In this document: piece by piece, positions 1-11,896 of the stretch
How positions within the stretch are numbered: the stretch's first letter is position 1
Layout: each line of letters starts with the position of its first letter
Origin: Cercis canadensis
Lineage: Eukaryota; Streptophyta; Magnoliopsida; Fabales; Fabaceae
Reading direction: 5' to 3'
Assembly (NCBI GenBank): GCA_003255065.1
Contig: QAOA01002080.1
Coordinates: 302,186-366,185 of the forward strand
DNA: 64,000 nucleotides
The notes under the pieces: model-generated
Databases searched by the model: none
Seen by the model: only the letters and a program-made list of their open reading frames with translations
What the model was told of the DNA's origin: nothing
Made by a program: the position numbers and the translations under genes

Positions 1-285
1 ACTTGAAATAACTAAAGTCAATTTCAGACCAGAGTATGCAAAACTAAAATTTCAGCTGGTTTAATATACTCTGAGTTGTCAGCAATAGCATCCAGAAAGA
101 GGGTATATACCAAGGCAGACCAAGAAAAAGAAAAACGATATATGAAGCGGGGAAGGGGGGTGGGCGAGGAGAAGTGAAATATGAACTTACATCCGAGCAC
201 GATGTTTGAGCTTCCAAAAGATGGCGTATTTCCAATCAGTGTTCAAACAGAGGCTTTTGAGTACTTGGCGCAAGTTGGTACCCAT
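1..285 (-). CDS. LONESOME HIGHWAY-like bHLH protein, first exon (partial)
   Basis: The only coding exon in the window is 285-191 on the minus strand. It starts at the ATG whose complement is at 283-285 and encodes MGTNLRQVLKSLCLNTDWKY followed by AIFWKLKHRAR, ending at a GT donor at 190-189. This N-terminus is typical of the LHW / bHLH155 / EMB1444 family, plant bHLH-type nuclear regulators whose N-terminal region resembles a bHLH-MYC_N (GAF-like) domain. In that family the next exon continues with a 'LTWEDGY'-like stretch; no such exon is visible in 1-188, so that stretch is read as intron leading off the window. Family members act with partners such as TMO5 in vascular cell division (known for LHW; inferred here). 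The ATG context is strong (A at -3, G at +4). The leader upstream holds several small ORFs listed separately. Family assignment is fairly sure; which paralogue it is cannot be told. Confidence 0.72.
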
Positions 286-394
286 CCTGATACTCTCAAA
301 AGTTTTCACACGCCGAAGGAACCCCTGATAAAGGGCTGTTACTTATTCCTCCAAAAAACAAGAAAAACCCTCCAATTCCCCAAATCCCCTTGTC

Positions 395-750
395 CTAGCT
401 TCCCCTATAAGACCCTCTTCCAGCCTGTTTCCTCCGCAATCCTGCTCGCCGTTTTAATGGCGGTCCAACTGTTGGCAATAGCAGACGATTCCTACCCATT
501 ACTCACACAACAAGCACGACCAGTACAACTTCCACTACTTCAAGCTTCGAACTTTGCTCACAAGCTTCAAAAGATTCACAAACGCAAAAAAGGAACCAAA
601 ACCAGTAGGCTGAAAATGGGAACTTCAGTACTGTACTTAAGGATATAAATCTTGCAAATTCCCATGGAATTCGTACGGGGCTCCTCAATTCTTGAAGGCA
701 GATTCCGAAGGGAACGCCAAACGAGAATCGCAAAGAAAAAGGTGGCACAT
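395..750 (-). promoter_or_regulatory. LHW-like gene leader with candidate upstream ORFs
   Basis: Upstream of the LHW-like start on the minus strand lie three closed small ORFs. The first is 750-685 (21 codons, beginning MCHLFLCDSRLAFPSE). The second is 665-576 (29 codons, beginning MGICKIYILKY). The third is 499-395 (34 codons, beginning MGRNRLLLPTVGPPLKRR, strongly basic, with G at -3 and G at +4). None overlaps the main ATG at 285. From memory, the Arabidopsis relative At2g31280 is listed with a conserved-peptide uORF (CPuORF7), which makes translational control plausible here. I did not align any of these to that peptide. The transcript start is not known, so some may lie outside the mRNA. 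Confidence 0.4.
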
Positions 751-1330
751 AATCTAGCTTATATCCGACGACATGGATGGAATACAGACTGTGAGAGTTG
801 AAAGTGTAGTGAAAATTTTACTGGTAATTCGCTCACAAAGAAGCGAGCTTTTTCAGGCTTAGAAAAGATGGTGAAGAGACCCAAGCTTTTTGACTCAGAG
901 CAATGAAAATTACACCCAAAAAAATTAAAATCTTTGTGCTACATTTGTCGAAAAAAGAATGCTCAGCTTTTTTACTGTTTGCTTTTTTGAGGGAGAGAAC
1001 AGTTCACAAAGGTTCACTTGCTCTTGTTACTTTGTTTCCGCACACGCAGGTAGAGAGAATGTCAATGGTGGAAATACTGAAAGGGGAGAACAGATCATTT
1101 TATATACAAGAATTACAATACATGCGTACATTCACCCTCACTCTTCCTTTCCACCTTTTACTGGGAGAAAGGGAATGTTTGCCTTTGATTTACGCAATGA
1201 TGCGCAGGGTGGTGCAGTACGCATACTTGGGAAGACTTCTTCCCGTACGAATCACCCTCTTATCAGTTTACGCAATGCGCGCATTTTAGCAAACTGTTGC
1301 CCAATTCTTTTACTTTTTTTTTTTTTTTAA

Positions 1331-4300
1331 AGACAGAAAACTAGACAAAGGGCAGAGACATGGGCACAAGCCCTAGAGGGATTAATGAAGGGTTAGTCTC
1401 TTATTCGAGGTTATATTTAACACTAACCAAAACCAAAGAGAAAAAAGAAAACGAGAAGAATCCAATTTGTTATGAGTACACTTTGTGGGTGGTGTCATTT
1501 GATGGCCAACAACATCATGCACATTTGAGGAAAATGCTCCTTATCTTGGAAACCCTAGTGAACTTGACTCCTTCTTAAGGTCCTTTTCAACAATGATCCT
1601 ACTGCCCAAAAGTTGTGACACCTTCATCCTCATTTTTCATTACATCATTTACTACTTTACCTCATTAATCTTAAGGGTTCCAACTCTAAATAATTCAAAT
1701 TCCCCAAGGGCCTCTTTGGGCCAACCCTTGTTCATTGAATGGCAGTCATGCCCTATGATCATGCACCGATTTATCATCTAGGTGGCATCAATCTGATTTT
1801 GGTTTAGATTAGATGGGACAAGAGCCATGCATGTTTATGATCTCATAAAAAGTTTTTATTTTAATTAACATGTTTCTTGTCCTACCACCTTCCTAAGATA
1901 TGTGTATTTTCTTGCCCCGCACCAACTCAACATAATTTTAGGAATCCCATTATTTGTTTTAACACTGCGATCTAGAGTGATAATGGTAATTGATGTCTAA
2001 TCATTTTATCTTGTTTTTTTTATTTATTATTTACATCTGTATCAATTATTAATCCATTTTGTAAGAGCAGTTTGATGAGCTGAATTTAGTCATTTACAAC
2101 CCATAAAGGACAAAAATACAAACTAGGGTTAAAAGTGAAATGATCATTTATTGTTGCATTATACTAACAATGTTGCTTTGTTTCGTAAAAAGATTCAATT
2201 TGTCGGAAGTTGTTAAATACAGTTTACCTCGTTTGTTAGCAACATTAAGGGGCACAATCATGTAGCTTTGTTTTGTTGCAATTGGTTGTGTTTGCGTCGA
2301 GGGAATCAAATATCTCTCTAGGTTTCCTCAATTATCGATCACAATAATGATCCATCGTCCATTATCCAAGTTTTGACTGCAAGAGGATCAGTTGCAGTCA
2401 AATGGGAGTACTCTATATATAGCTAGCTATTGCTCAAAATATTACCTTAGTCAAACCCAAAACACAAATTATTATAAAATATATAGAAAATGTGTATACA
2501 ATTCGATCATTACTACTATTCTTCATTGGTGGAAATAATAAAACTCTTTGGATGGCTAATATATTTTTTCCATTTTTAAATTTAATTCTAGAGTGGTCAT
2601 TGGAAAAAGTCTACTAGGCTATGCATGAATACGCTAAGTTAGTGATTATAATGATAGGCTTTCTCTGCAAAAGAATAGTGTAAGAAATTAATGAGTATTA
2701 TCATGAATGGAAAGAGACAAAGAACAATGATTTCTTTCTCTTCTTTTCTTTTTTCCCTCTTAATTTTACTTATAAAATTGAATTTGCTCAATTTTTTATT
2801 CAGTGAATTCATTCCTTTGGCCCAATTTTCCCATAAAAAGGTTAAGTTCCAGTGCAATCCCAATACTAGAGGAAGAAAATGGTGTCACAATCTTAGGTTT
2901 TCATTTTGCATTTAGATTCCAAAGGCCACCTTTTATCATGTCTGTGGTCTTCCTTTTTCTTTGCTTTCCCTTTCTCTCTTAACATGGGTTGGGAGCCAAA
3001 GTAATCCCAAGTAGATCTTGTACCTTAGCTTTTTACGAACACGTAATCTAAGATGTATGACTCCTTAGTCTCCAAAGTCATGAGTAGTAGTTTGATATCT
3101 GTCTCTCTCACTTGGTCAATATCGACGGGCGTGAAAAATGGAAGACCCATATGAAATCCAAATTTAAATATATATCATGAATAAGTGACATTAGTGGCCA
3201 CTACCTGAATAAACTATCTTTTAGCTTAAGTGAGGTTAACACTTTAATCTGAACAAAGATTGTTCTTATTATGTGAAACTTTCTTGGAAAATCTACCAGG
3301 ATACGTATCAATAAGTGTTTGCTTCCTTTTTTTGATTGCGCATTAACTTACCCCAAGCCAGTGATAAAACAACCATGCATAAGGAATCCAATGATAAACA
3401 CTAACTCAAAACTCTTTTTTTCAGTTCATTTTTTTTTAATTTTAATTGTTTAGCTGAAGTAATAATGTTTCAGTCCTTGAGTGTTTAAAAAGGAAAAGGA
3501 ATTCTTGTCATCTTGTAATTAGTAGAATATTGAAATTTTTCCTGCTTTAATAAGGAATATCATAATTATATTTGTAAAATGTTGTAGGCTATATCTTCAA
3601 CCACTAATCATGTTGTATGATAACTACAACGGTTAATTAATATGGTCCAAAACCAAGCAGTCATTTTCAAAAAAGGTACATTCGGGTAGAATAATAATGA
3701 TTTTAAAAATACTATAATTTTCTATTGGGATCTGTAGAAAGTCCAACAGCATGTAGTCTTAAAATGATACTGTTGCAGAGAAAGTCAAGCATTATGTGTT
3801 TAAAAAATTGATAAAGTATGTGCTAAAAAGGGTTATTCCTACCACCATTGAAGGTACAAAATATTTTCTAACTACATGTAATTTTGGCAAAGGTAAGTGC
3901 TTAATCCAATAAGTACTCTTGGAAGATAGGGTTGGTTTAGTGGATTTTGTCATTTAATAGAGCACTCTGTGGATTAAATCATCTATCTGTGTAATGGAAT
4001 ATTGTTATATATGTTCTTTTTTTTGTTGTTGTTAATATCATAAATATATCTATTTTTTTAATTAAATACGAGACTAATTTTATTTAAAAATTAAAATAAT
4101 TATAATTTTTTATCTCTCAATAATATTTTCACTAAATTTCGAATTTATATATATATATATATCCCTCCCTCTCATTCTTTCCTTCTTTTTTTCTTTTCCC
4201 ACTGAAATATACCGTACCAATGATTATGGAGAGGGAAAATTTTCACATAAATAAGAATGTATGGTGTGGGAGTGTTCAACATCCATCCATGCGATAAGAT

Positions 4301-5600
4301 GGAATTTTGACCATCGGCAACAATTTGGATTAATTTAATGTCCTTTGTGATTCAACAGCACTAAGTATAAAACAACGGTTGTTGGAGGTTTGCAATAAGC
4401 CACTAATCCAATATCCCAAATGCAGAAGAGAACAAAACTTTTTGGGTTGTGAACGATATTGATTAAATGAGTCCTTTCACTTTGGTCAAAAACAGAAAGG
4501 TTTAACACTGAACTTTTTCTAAGTTAAGAAATCTAGTGTTTTAAAGGGTCTCATTAATCAATTAATAGCCATCAAAAGTTTAAATAATTGTTGAACATAA
4601 TAAAGAAAATGAGGCTTGTCTTCATTATGAAGCATAGCTTTCAACCACTCAAGATAGGGTTTGCCAGTGCTGACATCAAGGTATCTTACATTCTGCAGTG
4701 ATATAAAGTGAAAAGATTATATCAGCCCAGAACAGTCACTTCACAAATAGATTTTCATCAAGCAGGGTCGTCACACTTTGCATACAATAACTAGCTCTCT
4801 AGTTCTTTACGCTCTCATCCCTTGCTGCTAGAGAATGTAATTGGAAGTGGGGACATGATATTGACAAAAGCATATTGTAACGTTTTTAGGTGTGTTAAGG
4901 CTATAGGTAGAAACTTGTTCTCCAAACTCAAAAGGGTATCATCACTTGAGCTCCTAATGCTTGTTGTCACTTTGTTTAATTGAGTGGATCTGAACCATTT
5001 CTAGCGAGGATTCAGCTGTCGTTCTGTCGTTAGACTAATCAACATTCTTTGCCGTATGCAATCATGTATATCAGAAAATGCTCTTGACTACACCGCAAAC
5101 TTTGCTAAGCACTAGCCGCAAAGCTAACATATATATGCAGATTCACCAGTAACTCTTTTTCTTTTATAATTAACTTTGAACTGATGAATATGCTTAGTGC
5201 TTCTGGTGAAACAGAAATGATATATATCTGACCAATATGCTTCAAACAGGTTAGGCAAAGAAATCTTGTGTTTTATTTTTCTTCTTTCTCGTCAGAGTAA
5301 TCATAGGGAAGGATGAACCTTGGAAACTAAAAAAGCAAGGGATAGATTTTTTACAAGATATGGATCAATATGGGTCTTAAAGATAAAAAGCAAACTAATT
5401 TTTGATGTCAAGATTGCAGGTGAAGTCTAGCCAGAGATTGACATGTCACATGTGAAATATCCAAATAGCTAAATACACAGAACAAATCAATTTCTGAAAG
5501 AATCAAAGAATCCGAATTAACCTAAAAGGTAAAACTAACAGTCTATTTGAATAAATGATTCATTTCATTCATACACCAATCTTATTCCGTAGGGAGAAAA
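1331..5600. other. Gene-poor intergenic DNA
   Basis: AT-rich sequence with no coding region I can support. The open frames present (for example near 1360-1578 and 2691-2915) are short, low-complexity or antisense to one another, and show no family motif. There is a short TA microsatellite near 4147-4162. A pair of near-repeats containing TTTACGCAATG and GCGC occurs around 1189-1285 with no obvious function. Confidence 0.6.
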
Positions 5601-5611
5601 GGTATAACTAC

Positions 5612-5880
5612 TTAACCTGAAGCAATGGGTTTCTTTCTATTTTTCTTCCGGGAAGGAGGCTGCGACTTCAGGTGAGTGATAGTGACGTTTTCGACGCAGA
5701 GCCTGGAAACGCTAGCTACACTGACGCTTCCTACAAGGGCAAGCGTTAGTACTACTAACGCTTTTTCGATGAGCAAAGGCAGGCAGCAGGCTTTGGGCCT
5801 TGGCCTTGGCAGCAGGCTTGGGCCTTCCGCTAAGATGAACACTTCAGGATTGAATCGTCAAGGGTGACGTTTCTACATTG
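5612..5880 (-). pseudogene. Possible linker histone H1 tail relic (weak)
   Basis: On the minus strand a locally GC-richer patch reads GRPKPAAKAKA in one frame, then about 40 codons on, in another frame, a Lys/Arg-rich stretch (PPSRKKNRKKP). Alternating K/P/A blocks of this sort are characteristic of plant histone H1 C-terminal tails, and the spacing would fit a frameshifted fragment. There is no globular H1 domain nearby and no single open frame covers the patch, so if the origin is right this is a dead fragment. It could equally be an unrelated short exon. Low confidence. Confidence 0.22.
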
Positions 5881-6094
5881 GTCGGTAATCAAACGTGGCC
5901 GAAAATAGGTCCATGACGGCCCACATCTATCTCCAATCTAATAAGTGCCTAATAAAACATGTGCAGTTTGTCTTAGGCTCCTAGCTTATAATTATATTGT
6001 GAAAATTGAAGTTAGAAAAGGCAATTATGGTAAGCGGCAACTAGTAACTTGAGATTCTGGCATCATCTGCCATAAAATGGAATTATGGAAGAAT

Positions 6095-6463
6095 TCAACA
6101 CCAGCCATTAGGCCACCTATTTTGAGGATCCAATCTAGGAAACCATCTTCTCTTGTTTGAATTGGAACCCAAAACAGCACTAGTCTTTTCCTTGCGCTGA
6201 AACAGTAGATTGAATAGTATTCCCCTGGGAGTGGCAACATCTTCATGCTTGGATGCGTCGTCTTGAAACAAGTGGTTGAAATGGTGATTATCAGTTGGAA
6301 AGACCTCATGGCGGGTGCGGGCAGAGTTGAGTTTGGTATACTTGTATTCAAGTGATTCTTTTGGTATGTTCCTTGCTAACAACGGAGATGCACCTCCCCA
6401 GTTGTTTGTGCCCAGAGATGGGTGTTGGGGTGTTCTGAACTCCAATAACTCTCTCCGCCTCAT
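6095..6463 (-). CDS. Unrecognised 122-codon open frame
   Basis: A minus-strand frame with its own ATG and stop encodes a 122-residue polar, Asn/Arg-rich protein. Its second half (GILFNLLFQRKEKTSAVLGS, then a KRRWFPRLDP... WPNGWC end) looks protein-like rather than random. I do not recognise a family. An in-frame stop lies a few codons upstream of the ATG, so it is either a small intronless gene or a last exon with an unseen acceptor. No signal peptide or membrane segment is visible. The neighbouring 4 kb on either side hold no clear gene, so it may also be a remnant. Confidence 0.3.
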   Translation of the reverse strand: MRRRELLEFRTPQHPSLGTNNWGGASPLLARNIPKESLEYKYTKLNSARTRHEVFPTDNHHFNHLFQDDASKHEDVATPRGILFNLLFQRKEKTSAVLGSNSNKRRWFPRLDPQNRWPNGWC

Positions 6464-6599
6464 GCTTTTCTCTCTACATCACCTTTGCATCATTTGGCTT
6501 TTTGTATTGGAAGGTATCTTATCTTATATGGTGAACATTTCAAGGACACATTGGATTCTTCTTCAAATGATGCGATGATGTGACTTTATGGTTGGTAAC

Positions 6600-7900
6600 C
6601 ATGTCCATGGCCAACTGCAACTAATCAGTGTTAAAGGAAATGACACTTGAGAAAGTTATTTCACTCTAAGAGGGGGCAGAGTTGACAACATACAATTTCA
6701 GAAAGGCAGATTCTTAATGGAGACAAATGGGCGAATACTTCAACAGCTGGATATTGGAAATGTCCATTTTGTTTGAAAAAGAAGTAAGAACCGATGCCGA
6801 CTTAAGGGAACAAACAATGGTCCTTGTTCATTTGATTAATTGACCATCAAATAATTTATAATTTTTATAACAGTTACTGGGTTTTCATGAAAAAAAGATG
6901 TCTAATAAGGTTTTATTCCATTTCATTTTAATTAGAGTACCAAATGGCAACACAGATTTCCTTACAATAGGAACAAATTTGTTGATTAGCTAAGGTCTGC
7001 TCAAGCAGTAGTCACCATTACAAAAAGGGAAATGGGGAACAAGAGAGGCAAGGAATATATTCTAAAGCATCTACCAAATCATTGACCATAGATAATTCTA
7101 GTGGATGAAAACAAGTTATTCCAGTAAGAAAGAAACATAAGTAACCATAAATTACAAATGAAACATCCGTATTGTACTGCATCTGTAACATTGATTTCAG
7201 AAATAGCCTTCACAAATACATCTCACTAAATTCAGTTTTTAAAATTCAACTCAATATATTGCTTTCATCGTGAAGTACCAACTTTCTATATTGCTGTAAT
7301 ATGAGAACCCATTTTGTGAAAGGGTGTTTCAAAGAAAGAGGGAGGAAAAGAAGGGGGAAAAAGTGTAATAAAAAGAGTCAAAATAATTGTAGAGTGTCTT
7401 TGACATTTCTAAGTTTTTGCTATCTTTTCCCCTTTATTTAGCAATTAGTTCTGAGACATGTCCTTAATTTCTCACATATTTCATATTTATCCATGTAACA
7501 GTTAGCATAAAACATTTGGAAAGGTTAATAATTAAATTTTAGATTTTAAGTAACTGGATGGAATTAAGGCAGCATATCTCTTATGAGGAAAGACCTGGAC
7601 TCCTAGTGGAAGTGAGTTTGGACATACAAGTAGGTGAAAGAAATCACAGCTTTCACTTTTCTCTGATGGAATGTAGTGTCATCATATTGCATTCAACTGA
7701 ATAAAATGTTCCTTTTTAATGGGGTACAACTCAGCCATCACCTTTTTGTCTTTTGCTCATGCACTTTCAAGATGTTGACGCACACAACATGCAAGAATAA
7801 TTTGGCAAAACATCTTTCATCTATATTTATAAGTATAAAGAAATTTCCCACTTCACAGAAAAGCAGGGACGCATTAGGTATAGCTCAACATTCTAAAGCT
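6600..7900. other. Intergenic and probable upstream region of the WAT1-like gene
   Basis: AT-rich DNA with no supportable coding region. The frame that opens at 7676 reads through to the first exon of the transporter gene, but its first 75 codons lack family resemblance; the ATG at 7901 fits the family N-terminus. I therefore treat 7676-7900 as leader or promoter. Confidence 0.5.
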
Positions 7901-10443
7901 ATGTCTCACAGAAATTGTGCATTCGGGTTGATATGTAGGAAATTCAAGTCTCACCTTCTCATGGTTATTGTTCAAATAGTTGTTACATTTCTCTATTTCC
8001 TAATAGAAGCTTCATTCGATAATGGGATGAACCCTCATGTCTTTGTAACTTATCGGCATGTTCTTGGTGGTATACTAGTGTTACCTTTTGCTTATGTTCT
8101 TGAAAGGTACTTCCTATGACCATATGCTTGTCTCAAACTGTGCTTGTTATGGATGGACATCTCCATGTCTTCCAAGTGTTAAAAAAATAAGTACAGTTGA
8201 TATTACAAATCATTCCTCTTTTTTGTGTTGCTACCATTCTGGCAGCACTTGTAAAAGTATTCATACTAGACCTTTAACTATTGTATGTTGAACATAAGAA
8301 CAGATGTGCTCGTTTCTTGATCTTCAATTACAATCCTGAGCTCATTCTTTTATGGGACCATTTTGATGTTATGAGGGTTAACTTCCAATAATCTCTAGTT
8401 TTCTTTTTTGCAGAAAAGTAAGGCCAAGGCTGACGATGGCAATGTTCTTGGAGCTATTTTTGCTTTCCCTCGTTGGGTAATGTACTCTAGTTTTCTCCAA
8501 ACATAAATTTCGTAACTCCAATCTGCCCAAATTTGCAAGAAAACTTACATTTATCCTATTTTTCCTTGATTATGGAAAACAGGGTTGGCCTTAACTTAAA
8601 CATGTATTTCGCAAGTTTGAAGTACACGTCTGCTTCCTTTGTCACATCAATGATTAACACAATCTCATCTCTCACATTTATAATTGCAGTTGCACTCAGG
8701 TAAGCAGCTGAAGTATTATTCCCTTTGAGATTTGATGATATGTTTTGAAATTATCTAAGGCTAATTTCAAGACAAGAGTTCTATTTTTCATGTTGGTTCC
8801 ATGTAGGCTAGAGACTGTTGATGTTAAGAACCCGCGTGGTCTAGCTAAAATCTTTGGAACCCTACTATCATTGACTGGTGCCTTGACCATGACTTTATAT
8901 AAAGGACATGCAATACCAAGCTTGCAGGGTTCCCTAATCCATATCAGAGGCCATTCTGTTCATAATAACTGGATAAAAGGATCCATTTTGGCCATTGCAG
9001 GCTGCATATCATGGTCTTTATCATATATAATGCAGGTACACTTATTTATAATCAAGCCTACCTTCTTAGCCCCCCTTCTCTCTCCCGGGTTCTGCTGATT
9101 AACTTTTTGTTGTTAAGAATTGTGAATGGAGTTCTAGAAACTGATAAGAAATGTAGTTTAACCTAAGTTGTATACCTATTTTTTAGGTTATTTAGTCTTT
9201 GGTGTATTGGTATATTTTCCTTTGTGTTAAACTTTTGTATTAGTCTTTATTTTTTGCACTATGATCAATAATATTATGTTTTCCTTTCACTAAGTTTCTT
9301 CAGCAACATCAGATGAAAGAGTGATATCTGTTTTTCACTGCATGTTAAAACTTAAAGCTAGAATAGCCACAAAACAACAAAGGTAAAGAAGCAAACTGCA
9401 GCATGAAATGAGTAGTTATTGTTTAGAATTGACTCCTGAAAGAAGAGAAATTACTAGGGATTAAATATCAGTATGTGGAGCATAAATTCTTTAAGAGAGT
9501 TGGAAAATATTTTCTTTGCTTCAAATGAATCTAAAAACAAAAAAGATATTGCTTAGAAATTAAGAAAAACAGGGGCAAGAACAAACGAAATACAAATGAA
9601 GGACAAGTTACCATTATATGTTTCACCTTTTCCGGGCATTTAACAAAGTCAATCAAGATCTTTGTAATACAAGATTATACTAATGGAAATGATATTACCA
9701 ATAACAAAAACCTGTCATTCATTATTTTTTTTAACAGTAAACTGAAAAAGAAATTATAGTATTAAGAAAAGGTGATATTCATGAAAGCTAATGCCTGTTT
9801 TGCATACCTTGTAGGCAGTTACACTGAAGAAATATCCAGCACAACTTTCACTAACTGCATGGATAAATTTCATGGGCGCGGCACAGTCTGCTGTATTCAC
9901 GGTCCTCACGCAACATAAATCTGCATGGTCCATTTCATCCAGTATTGAACTCTGGTGCATCTTATATGCTGTAAGCAAAGCATGAAGAAGTTAGAATTCA
10001 AAATGTATATTTAAACTATCCTAACTCAGTCTTACATGAAAAATGGCAGGGAGTTGTAGCTTGTGCTTTCGTAATGTTCACTCAAATCTGGGTAATGGGG
10101 CAAAAGGGGCCAGTCTTCGTGACAATGTTTAATCCTCTTGCAACAATTTTAGTGGTAATTATGGCATATTTTGTTCTGGGGGAACAGCTGCACATGGGCA
10201 GGTATAGTACATTTCACCCTTCAAGCACCAATAGATCAATGTTTCAGCAGTTTCAAATTTATGTTTGGCTATTTCAGTATACTGGGAGGGGTCATTGTTA
10301 TCATTGGTCTATACTTGCTATTATGGGGGAAAGAAGGCGATCAAGATATCTTCAAGTCACAGCAACAATCTTCTTTAACACATGATGAGCAGAAAGAAAG
10401 CAGGACACAGACAGTGACTTCAGCTGAGCAAGAGGTACCATAA
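7901..10443 (+). CDS. WAT1-related / nodulin MtN21-type EamA transporter
   Basis: Seven exons join in frame: 7901-8106, 8414-8476, 8583-8699, 8807-9035, 9815-9970, 10050-10201, 10278-10443, all with GT-AG borders, giving 362 residues. This is close to the usual 360-390 for plant EamA (DMT) proteins. The product begins MSHRNCAFGLICRKFKSHLL and carries the family signatures YRH...LPFAYVLERK, LNLNMYFASLKYTSASF, the central W-x-x-GS-x-x-A-x-x-CISWSLSYIMQ, and the second EamA repeat ending LGEQLHMG-SILGGVIVIIGLYLLLWGK. About ten hydrophobic segments are visible, and the C-terminal tail is polar. Relatives move auxin or amino acids across the tonoplast or plasma membrane; the substrate here is unknown. 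Exon number and positions match the family. It stands alone, with no co-directional partner close by. Confidence 0.9.
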
Positions 10444-10619
10444 TGGAACCTAACAAGGTGCTCCAATTTACAGACATTGGAAGATGCATATGGTGAAGCT
10501 AAGAAGCTATTATTTACTTTCATGAACTAATCAGCACAGTTATGAATTGTTTTTTTTAATTTTTTCTGTGACAAAGGCGTTTAAACAAAAGTTGTATTGT
10601 CTGCTACTACATATGTGAT

Positions 10620-11880
10620 GGCTGGTACACAGTACACGAAAGCAGCAAAAGTAAATGCGGAAACCAAACTAGCAATATTAGATCAACTGTCAGCAATTAA
10701 ATGGGTTAGCAGGATCAACATCAACTGTGTTTATCCCTACGACAAGTAGTGATCTTCGTAATACTCGAAACATGATCGGGCAACACGATCCCATTACTTT
10801 TGTATCACTATATATGCTTTTGGAAAAATCCGCCCTTGACAAAAATACGGTCGTAGCAGATTAGACTCTATCAGGTATTCTCTTCCTAAGTCAATTAGTC
10901 ATATATTGTCTTCCTAAGTTGTTTGGATTTTGATTGGCGTTTGGGGTTTTAACAGTTTTGTTTTAATTGTTTCACCAAAAAGAAAAAGAGCAGTTCTAAG
11001 AAAATGGTCAGTCCTCTTCTAATTAATAGCCACATCTCAATTATATACGTTCTATGTGGAAGAATAGTCAAAACTTACATCAACGGCCAAAAAGAGAAAG
11101 GTCAAATACGATTAACTTATTCCGAATAACCTTTGAAATACTCGATCGGAGCTTATATCACAGCCCATAGGGGCAGTAACAGATCCGTAAATTTTTGTGT
11201 GGGGGCAATATATACATATAATTTTTTTTAATTTTTTATGTACAATTAAAGTCCGTAAATTTAATCAATGTTTTAAGAAAAAAATGATATTTTTATGATA
11301 ATTTTTTAAAAATATTTATTAATTATTATCACATTTAAAATTATTTTTATTGTATCCTTTATTATTCACATATGTATTTTTTAATATTTTCATAATTAAT
11401 TTGAAAAGGCAATAGACTGTCTTTTTTTTTTTTTTCATTCATTAACACAATGAGAAAATTTTTTATGGGGGCAAGAAGTAATTTTCTAATCCTTCATTAG
11501 AAATTTTTTTTGGTGAGTGGGGGCAATTGCCCCCACACCCATAAGCATGGATCCGTCCCTCCATAAGGCCATAACCACATGAACACAAACATATATTTGA
11601 ATCTTTGATCAGCTTACATTTCGAAGCTTGATATCTTTTATGTAAGAAAATTGCAAATGAGCCGAAAAGGAAATTCAAAAAAGGGCAATTTCATTTATCT
11701 CCTTTACGATCTGGCTGTTTTGTAATATGCACATCTAACATACACGAAAAGCTAAGTTGGTCTGCTAATTTTGCCTATATCATGAATATAGGACAAAAAA
11801 TAGACAGAATATTTACAAGCAGTCAAAAGAAAGAGGATAATTATACATCATTGCCTTGAGAAACCTCCGATACTTTCAAG
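10620..11880. other. Intergenic DNA between the WAT1-like gene and CDT1
   Basis: This contains the 3' flank of the transporter gene and a candidate short transposon (separate entry at 11166-11573). It also includes AT-rich runs. I see no coding region. Confidence 0.5.
11166..11573. mobile_element. Candidate non-autonomous inverted-repeat element
   Basis: The left end (AGGGGCAGTAACAGATCC) and the reverse complement of the right end (AGGGACGGATCC) are similar. Next inward on both sides is a GTGGGGGCAAT-type block, which at the right side forms the palindrome GGGGGCAATTGCCCCC. The interior is very AT-rich and codes for nothing. Flanking CCATA occurs on both sides and could be a target duplication. 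Similar G-rich-ended short elements are common in plant genomes. Superfamily not assigned. Confidence 0.4.
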
Positions 11881-11896
11881 AACTATCATTTGTTGC

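Noticed and set aside
181-648. 155-codon plus-strand open frame at the left end
   Set aside because: It is antisense to the LHW-like first exon and its leader, whose minus-strand reading has a family match and a proper donor. The plus frame has no resemblance.
903-1330. Overlapping plus-strand frames of 123-128 codons
   Set aside because: Two overlapping frames with no family motif and a poly-T end. Probably chance, despite the length.
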